Positions 19,249 to 25,039 of a DNA stretch of 25,039 bases are shown piece by piece. Every line of letters begins with the position of its first letter. Within the stretch, counting starts at the first letter, position 1. Source of the DNA: Gyrodactylus bullatarudis (taxonomy: Eukaryota > Platyhelminthes > Monogenea > Gyrodactylidea > Gyrodactylidae); the NCBI GenBank assembly GCA_012064415.1, contig SSNU01000241.1, forward strand, positions 1 through 25,039, written 5' to 3'. Below the pieces are notes generated by a model that worked only from the letters and a program-made list of their open reading frames with translations, did not search any database and was not told where the DNA came from. A program made the position numbers and the translations under genes.

Positions 19249-20273
19249 ATGAACTTGTGTGAAAACGAAATTTGGAGTCTCATAAATTCTGAAGAACTGA
19301 CCGGGAATTTTTTTGAGCAGCATAATTTCATAAGTAAAGCAAAAAGACCTTGTACCGACATCAATCCAAGGACAGGATTATTGTGCACAGGAAGCTACAC
19401 CTTCACCGGAAGGAAGAATTCAATGAGATGCTCCAAATGTTGGAGGTCTTATTCAGTCTTGAGAGGTAAATTCTAATTCTTATTATTCATCTAGGAACTT
19501 TTCTCCTTAAGAAAAAGTTAAACTTTTCTATGTTGCTTCAGCTAGCCTATTACTTTTCAACTGGAAGAACTTAAAGGGACATTATTTCCAGTATTAATAT
19601 TTGCAAAGCGACCATATGCTCTTATTTTGATCTTTTCCGGAGGTTTCTAAAAGATGTAGCTAAAAAAAATCGCGATTTTGTCGGAGGTATCGGTCACATG
19701 GTTGAGATGGACGAGACTAAGCTGGCCAGACGAAAATATCATCGTGGGCGTATTCTGAGAAATGAATGGGTTGTTGGCGCTTATGACCGAGAGACCAAAT
19801 GTATTCGTCTGGAAATTGTTACAGAGCGCAATCAACTGGTTCTCGGGAACTTTTTCACTGAAAATATACTCCTAGGCTCAACATTAATCTCTGATGAATG
19901 GCGAGGGTACTTGGAGTGGGCTACTGCTGGCTATTGGCATTTGAAGATAAACCATAGTCGCAATTATGTGGATCCAACTGACAATAAGGTCCATACTAAC
20001 TGTGTTGAGAGAGTCTGGCGAACCATGAAGGAGAATATAAACCTGACCGTCGCGATGCACAGAATTGAAGGAGAGATTAAAATTTTCGAGTATCTCTTTA
20101 ACAAGAAATCTATGGACTGGAAAGGAATTTTCAACAGCCTTCTAATAGCTTTCTTTGATCCTGAAAATAGAGATGCTCCTGTTATAAACTTCAATCAAAG
20201 AGATGTCGATCGAATTATTATTAATGATGATATTGATGACGTTGATTTAGATAACTCATTGTTCAATTATTAG
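19249..20273 (+). pseudogene. Merlin transposase (ISXO2/IS1595-like), nearly intact, one in-frame TAA
   Basis: The ATG at 19249 starts MNLCENEIWSLI. Exon 1 holds a zinc ribbon: CTDINPRTGLLC, then CSKCWRSYSVLRG. A 29-nt intron (19466-19494) is followed by GTFLLKKKLNFSMLLQLAYYF and SINICKATICSYFDLFRRFL, an HTH-like region. The catalytic domain has VEMDETKLARRKYHRGR (first Asp), LISDEWRGYLEW (second Asp) and HTNCVERVWRTMKENI (Glu), typical of Merlin. Spliced length is 331 residues, full for the family. The only lesion is TAA at 19572-19574 between GRT and RDIIS, with the frame continuing unbroken on both sides. Translation would stop there under the standard code, so I call it a pseudogene, but only one base from intact. 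Confidence 0.85.
19466..19494 (+). other. 29-nt intron in the Merlin transposase
   Basis: GTAAATTCTAATTC...CATCTAG. Removal joins AGA-G to GA-ACT as R-G-T-F, which matches the conserved step from zinc ribbon to GTF in Merlin and IS1595-type proteins. Unspliced, the frame stops at TAA within the intron. Confidence 0.8.
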
Positions 20274-20417
20274 ATTTAAAATTTATTATAACTTGTATTT
20301 TAAAGATCTATTTTAAATATACTCTTTACGATATTTTCAGTCTTTAAGTTCTAGTTTCTATCAATATTTTATAACCTCAGTAACTAAAGAAATAACCATA
20401 ATTGTCGATTCAAAAAG

Positions 20418-20645
20418 AAATGAAAGATAAAGATGATTAAATTAAGATTTGTTCCTCAACTAGGACATACACAATTGTATTAGGAATAGTATTATTCAAG
20501 AATAGGTTGATTATATACATGAATATATCTAAATAGACCATAATAGGAATTGAATAGTACTCGGGGACCTACTCGATTTTCATTGGCTCATGGGTAATTC
20601 GCCCGTAAATAAAATTTTGCGTCGTTCCCGAACCAGACCATTACC
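20418..20645 (-). repeat. Merlin right terminal inverted repeat (228 bp)
   Basis: Complement of the left repeat, ending CCAGACCATTACC. It is followed by GAA, as is the right end of the Merlin-type MITE at 9470. Confidence 0.9.
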
Positions 20646-20732
20646 GAAGAAACTGATGAAAAGGAAAATATACCGCTGAATCCATATGTTGTGTACCAAG
20701 TTGGAAGAAAAGACAAAGTTGGATTAATCCAA
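20646..20732 (+). pseudogene. hAT remnant continuing after Merlin
   Basis: The frame reads EETDEKENIPLNPYVVYQVGRKDKVGL. Joined to ENEILVE left of Merlin it gives one open frame if about 7 bases of the left junction are treated as duplicated target. No hallmark hAT motif is in this stretch, so the family label follows from position. Confidence 0.5.
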
Positions 20733-20740
20733 CTTGGTAC
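20693..20740. repeat. 13-bp inverted repeat (GTACCAAGTTGGA / TCCAACTTGGTAC)
   Basis: Perfect arms at 20693-20705 and 20728-20740 separated by 22 bases. A further AAAGTTGGAT lies inside and just after. It sits near the right edge of the hAT block and could be a terminal or terminator-like hairpin. Confidence 0.75.
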
Positions 20741-20880
20741 GTACAAAGTTGGATGAAAAATTAATAGGGGGGTGGGGGTCTCTTTACCTCTCTGCCCCTT
20801 TCTCAGGTTTACGTGTTATTTTACTTTTTTTGAATTTTTACATACACTCCCTGTCTACTCTGTGTGGAAAATCAAGATAT

Positions 20881-20995
20881 AAATTATTGCTGAAAGCTTC
20901 AACAGATGTCAACAGTCAACGAAATTTCCTCAGAGAAGAAATAAAAGCAGGCTTCAAATCATCTGGCCTTAGACTCATCTTCAGCAGCTGAAATT
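20881..20995 (+). pseudogene. Mariner copy 2 transposase fragment 2
   Basis: AAATTATTGCTGAAAGCTTC matches AAATTATTGCCGACAGTTTT of copy 1 (IIAESFNR versus IIADSFNR). After a frame slip, EIKAGFKSSGLRLIFSS matches VRGGFKSSGRKAIFSQ. It continues fragment 1 at 17561-17601 after the hAT/Merlin insertion. The catalytic part is not preserved downstream. Confidence 0.75.
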
Positions 20996-21829
20996 TTCTC
21001 TGAGAATCTGATGTAAGAAGCTTCTTTGAAAAAGCAGGCTCTTAACTCTTAAAGGCTATCCAGCTTATAACTGTAGCTATTATCTGATTTCTATTGAAAA
21101 CTTATTCACTTATTGGATAAATTTGGTCAAAAATCTCTTGTGAATATCAGGAAAGAATACTAGGATTCTAAAGGCCTTTTATAGCGTAATGTATTTGAGC
21201 TTCAGCATAGTCAATCAACAGAAAATAATTCTTATGTTTGCTTTTAAAAATTTATTCCCAATTATTTTTATATTTATTCATAAGTATGCCTTTTATTATA
21301 AATTTTTTTAATGACAGAGATATCGATAAAACCTACATTTTCAGCAAAATATTGGCATGAAATGAAAATAGAATTTAATCAAAAGAAAAATTAAATATTT
21401 AGAATAAAATCTAGATACTCAGAAGTGAAGCTGGTGTTAGAAAATAAATTTTACATTTCTGATACCTTCGGGCGAAGAATGCCGACTGATCAACAAGTAG
21501 GGTGGAAAAAATTTTTTTTTCTCCTTGATCTGATCTGATTTTTGGGTCGATCACACGAGTAAGGGTCAAATTTCTTCAAAAATTCTGATATTTTAGGTTT
21601 TAAACCTCCAAATCGTCAAATTAACTTTTTGTGAAAAAATTGTCAAAAAAAAATTTTCAATCCTGTTTTTGATGCTCACTCTGCTCTTGATCGAAAAAAA
21701 TATTTTTCTCTTCCTAAATTGCTCTTCATCTTACGCTTTTTTTCAAGATATAATTTTATTGGTTCGCAATTAAAAATTTTTTTAGCGTGAGCTTCAAATC
21801 TAACGCGAAGACTTTTTCCAGAACGACTT
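20996..21829 (+). other. Mariner copy 2 decayed body and 3' region
   Basis: From about 21240 the sequence is collinear with 8870-9048 and 9471-9927 of copy 1, minus the MITE. Shared blocks include TCTCCTTGATCTGAT and GGGTCGATCAC, ending in the right terminal repeat. Coding for the catalytic domain cannot be recognised. Confidence 0.65.
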
Positions 21830-23198
21830 ATATGTAAAAACATGTGCTAAAACATTTTAATCTTTGAACCAAATTAGTTTTTGAAAGGAAATTCCTACGT
21901 TTTATAAATTCTAAATTTGTGGCCCTCATTATAATACTATGACCAGATTCAGAATCTGCGTCAAATTTGGGATCATGATCGCTTCACCAAAACAAAATTG
22001 ACAAATGATTAAAACTCGTTTTACTTATATTTGAGAATTTTTTGGTTCAATTTGTGAATCAGCTTTACTCTCAAATATATGATACATTCATTCGAAATAA
22101 TATTTATAATATTGACTTTCTCCAAAGGACTTACTAGGTGATAAACTATGTAATTTTCCTACCATTGTTACGAAGTTTTTTATTTAGACTGACAAAAACT
22201 TACTATTAGCTTCTATAAAATAATTTAATTTAGCGAAAATGATATTCTTTTATATGAAACGGCTATCGTAGTAATTATATTCCGAAATCACTAAAATCGC
22301 TGATCGATATTATAAAATTAATCTTCAAGTATTTTAACATCATTCCACCAAATTTCGCTCCAGAAAATCTTTTTATGTTTCCGTAATAACAAAATTATGA
22401 AAAATTTCAGAAATAAAACGTTTCATTTTCATAATTTTAACTTAATATCACATTAATTCTTCGAACATGGATGGATAATAAAATTGTTTTGAAATGAAAT
22501 ATATCTTATATTTCGTGAGTATAACAGTTTTGATCGGTTGAAAATGATTTTTATTTGAAAATTATCATAATTTCGTTTATTTTATTACATAGGCATAACA
22601 ATTTTGAATGGTCTTAAAATACTATATTATATCGATAGATGATTTTAGAAATTTTGGAAGATTTCGTCAAAGTCTAATTATAAAGACTCCATTGTTCATT
22701 CTGTATACAATAATTTTTATTCATTAAAAATAATACTTTTTATTCATTAAAAATAATACATTTTAGAAGCTTGAATACTTACAGTATTATTTAGGAAACA
22801 TTTATACTTAAAAACAATAAAAACTTTATTTACAGCTGTCTCCTCCATAAAAGAAGGTTCTGGTTATAAGTGTCTATGACCCAAAAAATTTTGGAAGGAA
22901 GGTATCTTTACTTACTCCCAAACACTTGGATAAATTATTTATTGAAATTTAAAGTTTCTTTGTTGCAGTATGCGATGATTAAGGGGGAAAATTGAAAACA
23001 TACTGCTGTTTCCTGGAAAATTTCAGGAAATAACATCGATCGAGATGAAATGAACTCACTTGACGACAAATATCATCCATCAACTAAAATTAATTTTGTA
23101 ACCTCTAGGTGTGTTTATTCTTATTATTAAATCATAATCAATCATAATTCAAACAATTTTTTTCAAAATATTCCAACTCCTATCATCAAATAAATTAT
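21830..23198. other. AT-rich stretch with a 23-bp tandem duplication
   Basis: No gene recognised. TTTTTATTCATTAAAAATAA plus TAC is present twice in exact tandem at 22714-22736 and 22737-22759. The part just before 23199 may hold unrecognised upstream pieces of the MULE gene. Confidence 0.5.
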
Positions 23199-23955
23199 AA
23201 ATGTTGTAGAATATCTTGGTGAAATTTCTGTCGCAAATTGGGCCAATTATGAATTTCTTAAATTCTGCTTTGGGATTTTAACCCTTTCGGTGCCGATGGA
23301 CATATATGTCCATTTTCCAATTTTTTTGAACCTTTATAACTCTACCAGTTTGATAGGTTTCTGGATCAATTAAAGTCTAAATTGAAGCCCACAATGTGAA
23401 CTTGCATTAATAATATTTTAGGCCAAATAACTTGGTAGCTAAATTTTGGATTTTATAAAAATTGTGAAATAATCCCGGCACCGAAAGGGTTAACTTCTAA
23501 TTTTGCTGAATTATTGAGTGCAGGTCTATTGAAAATAAGAGAAAAACATCCATTCAATATCACAATTTCGTATATGAATGTCAGATAAATTTTTAGAATG
23601 GCTAAACTTCTTTCTCCTTATATAAAACCTTTGATGGAAAAAAACTTACGTGAATCTAGGTTCTTACAAATTTTGGCTACTCCTAAAGAAGATCTATTTT
23701 ATGTTTCTCAAGATCGAAATAATGAAATAACAAGCGTTTTCAATTTCAACAAACTACAATGCTCTTGTAGTTTTGCCAAAATTGATGGATATCCCTATAA
23801 ACATTAGAGTGGCGTGGCTAATGTTAGAAATATCTTCTGAAAAATATCTCCCAAATGAATACAATATAATCTCCTTGAAAGCAGATTACACGGAGATTAT
23901 CATACTCTGGGACGTCGAAAATCTGAAGGAGTTGGAACTTGAACTCAACAAATAA
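23199..23955 (+). pseudogene. MULE (Mutator-like) transposase C-terminal remnant, split by a MITE
   Basis: Left of the MITE the frame reads VVEYLGEISVANWANYEFLKFCFGIL. Right of it, after restoring a single TTAA, it continues TSNFAELLSAGLLKIREKHPF, matching the LTSN-x-AES-x-N block of MULE transposases. A TAA lies just before MAKLLSPYIKPLMEKNLRESR. Next comes NKLQCSCSFAKIDGYPYKH, a SWIM zinc finger (CxC...CxH) in which the third Cys is Tyr. A frame change then leads to VAWLMLEISSEKYLPNEYNIISLKADY, the conserved P-x-x-Y...Y tail. The DDE catalytic domain is not found upstream. The family is clear from the order of blocks; the gene is dead. Confidence 0.75.
23282..23489. mobile_element. piggyBac-type MITE, 208 bp, TTAA-flanked
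   Basis: Ends CCCTTTCGGTGCCG and CGGCACCGAAAGGG are exact complements over 14 bases. TTAA flanks each side (23278-23281 and 23490-23493). CCC/TTT-type ends plus TTAA are the signature of piggyBac elements. There is no coding capacity, so it depends on a transposase elsewhere. GATGGACATATATGTCC just inside the left end contains a palindromic GGACATATATGTCC. A related left end is at 12419. Confidence 0.92.
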
Positions 23956-25039
23956 AAAACGTGGAGCACAATGTAAAAGCCGTAAAAAGTCAAAAGCAAA
24001 ATGTGTAATGAAATAGTGTTGAATAAAATTATTTCTAGTTATTTATAAAAAAGTTTTTTGGAAACTTTTGGAGTTATTCTTGGATTTTACAAATTTTTAC
24101 TTTGGGAAGATTTTTGGAAATTAACCCGATAGATAATAAGACAAATAAATAAACCATGTATTTTTTGTTTCCCCTTTACGGGCAAGATTCAATTGTCCTG
24201 GTTTACAAATTTTAAATAAAAAACCTCAAGTATCAAACTTACCATTTGAATGTACTTATTTTCTGGCTGAATTATGAATAAATAATAATTGAATTTTGAA
24301 TAAATAATAATTGAATTATTATTTAATAATAATTTAAAAATTTTAGTTTACCTATAATGAAATTACGACCAAAATACAGTCAATTTCACACATGATGACT
24401 TGAGATAAATTAAATTTTTCACGGAGGTTTTGATTTATACCTCTCTGCCCCAAAATTCCAGCCAATCAGCGTTGAGCACTCATTAGCCAATAAGGAATAA
24501 GCAGTTTTTCACCTCATCCTCAATTTTTTAAACCTTCTCAAAATTAATATACTTTAGCTTGGTTTTGCTCATTATATATCATTTGAAAGGCAATTTTCTC
24601 CTCTTTTTTTAATGCACTAACAAAAAATTGTCTAAGAGGAATAATAACAAAGATAGAATAACTCTGTTATTTCAACTTTTTACATTAAGAGACTTATACC
24701 ATTCGATAAAGCATAGAATTTTATGCATTATTTCAAAAAATCAAATCATAATCATGAGATTTGTCAGAATAGTTCGAGAAACAAAATTTGAACCAAAAAA
24801 GTCGATATTGAAAAATACAGCATCCTAAAATCTCAATCTAACCAAAATGGATAGACAGAATGCTGGACCCCCCCCCCTTGGTGTTTTAAGTCAGAGGTTA
24901 AAATAACAATGCTAATGTGTTAAGATTTTCCCACTACATTACGTCATGACTCATAATCACTACATGCATTTGTATTATAATCTGTCAATCAATGTCACAG
25001 TCAGAAACCTCCTCTCCCTTCTGTCCTTTCATTTAATGT
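23956..25039. other. AT-rich stretch with tandem repeats and a CCAAT pair, no gene recognised
   Basis: TGAATAAATAATAATTGAAT plus T occurs twice (24275-24295, 24297-24317). GCCAATCAGCG at 24461 and GCCAATAAGG at 24486 lie 25 bp apart, as in CCAAT-driven promoters, but no gene follows; the 66-codon frame at 24628-24828 matches no family. A run of ten C lies at 24868-24877. TACCTCTCTGCCCC at 24438-24451 is shared with 20785-20798. Confidence 0.5.

Larger units (their letters stand above)
18794..20645 (+). mobile_element. Merlin DNA transposon, 1852 bp, young
   Basis: The ends start GGTAATGGTCTGGTTCGGG. The left repeat 18794-19021 and right repeat 20418-20645 are both 228 bp, and I read them as identical. 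That points to a recent insertion or recent repair-based homogenisation. The transposase gene lies between them. Merlin elements are the eukaryotic relatives of bacterial IS1016/IS1595 and normally make 8-9-bp duplications; none is recognisable here. The element splits a hAT remnant. Confidence 0.92.
16826..21829 (+). mobile_element. Mariner-like transposon copy 2, split by nested insertions
   Basis: The left end (AAGTCATTCTGAAAATAGTC, after TA at 16824-16825) and the right end (complement ending GAACGACTT at 21829) match the ends of copy 1 with a few substitutions. The first 140 bp follow copy 1 closely. Then come an unidentified insertion (about 16966-17532), a short transposase piece, a hAT/Merlin block (about 17599-20860), another transposase piece, and the shared 3' region. 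The right target duplication is slightly altered. Confidence 0.8.

Noticed and set aside
19572..19574. TAA read as glutamine (ciliate-type code), suggested by the single TAA in an otherwise intact Merlin gene
   Set aside because: Other genes in the window end at TAA, TAG and TGA in plausible places, and the decayed genes carry all three stops. One codon is too little evidence; a simple mutation is more likely.
24628..24828. 66-codon open frame after the CCAAT pair
   Set aside because: It has no ATG at its first codon (TTG-type start), no domain and no supporting signals.
1..25039. CRISPR arrays, bacterial operons, ribosome binding sites
   Set aside because: No regularly spaced repeats or tightly packed genes; introns, Penelope elements and eukaryotic transposons point to a eukaryote.

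Overview
The window is strongly AT-rich eukaryotic DNA, apparently from an invertebrate animal or another small-intron eukaryote. I see no intact host gene. It is a dense, nested graveyard of transposable elements. The pointers to a eukaryote are Penelope-like retroelements with GIY-YIG endonucleases, spliceosomal-type introns inside two transposase genes, and mariner, hAT, Merlin, MULE and piggyBac-type DNA transposons. The two visible introns are only 29 and 33 nt (GT...AG). That is unusual for animals and fits lineages with tiny introns, such as dicyemid-like parasites or some microsporidia. The species itself cannot be fixed from this sequence.

Layout. (1) 212-845: 5'-truncated Penelope-like element A (minus strand), whose 3' end carries a hammerhead-like core. 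(2) 2231-2266: two adjacent palindromes. 2509-2635: a degenerate tRNA-like (A box/B box) stretch followed directly by an excellent hammerhead ribozyme core. (3) 4857-5245: Penelope fragment D with the endonuclease core deleted. (4) 5322-6061: a foldback element with ~290-bp arms. (5) 6834-9927: mariner-like copy 1 with TA-flanked terminal repeats, which swallowed Penelope copy B (7778-8665) and a 420-bp Merlin-type MITE (9051-9470). (6) 10274-10808: Penelope remnant C with inverted ends. (7) 12419-13720: one or two piggyBac-type ends. (8) 13779-15642: a nearly intact IS630/Tc1-like transposon with ~310-330-bp terminal inverted repeats. (9) 16826-21829: mariner-like copy 2, split by a ~567-bp unidentified insertion and by a hAT remnant, which is itself split by a young Merlin element (18794-20645, apparently identical 228-bp terminal repeats). 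(10) 23199-23955: a MULE transposase remnant interrupted by a 208-bp TTAA-flanked piggyBac-type MITE.

The elements date one another. Merlin is inside hAT, which is inside mariner; the piggyBac MITE is inside MULE; Penelope and the Merlin MITE are inside mariner. The two mariner copies serve as each other's empty-site reference. The most interesting signals are the self-cleaving RNA candidates: one textbook minimal type I hammerhead with a palindromic CGCG stem III behind a polymerase III-like B box, and three weaker Penelope 3'-end cores whose stem I co-varies between copies. All calls come from reading the sequence; no alignment or database search was run.
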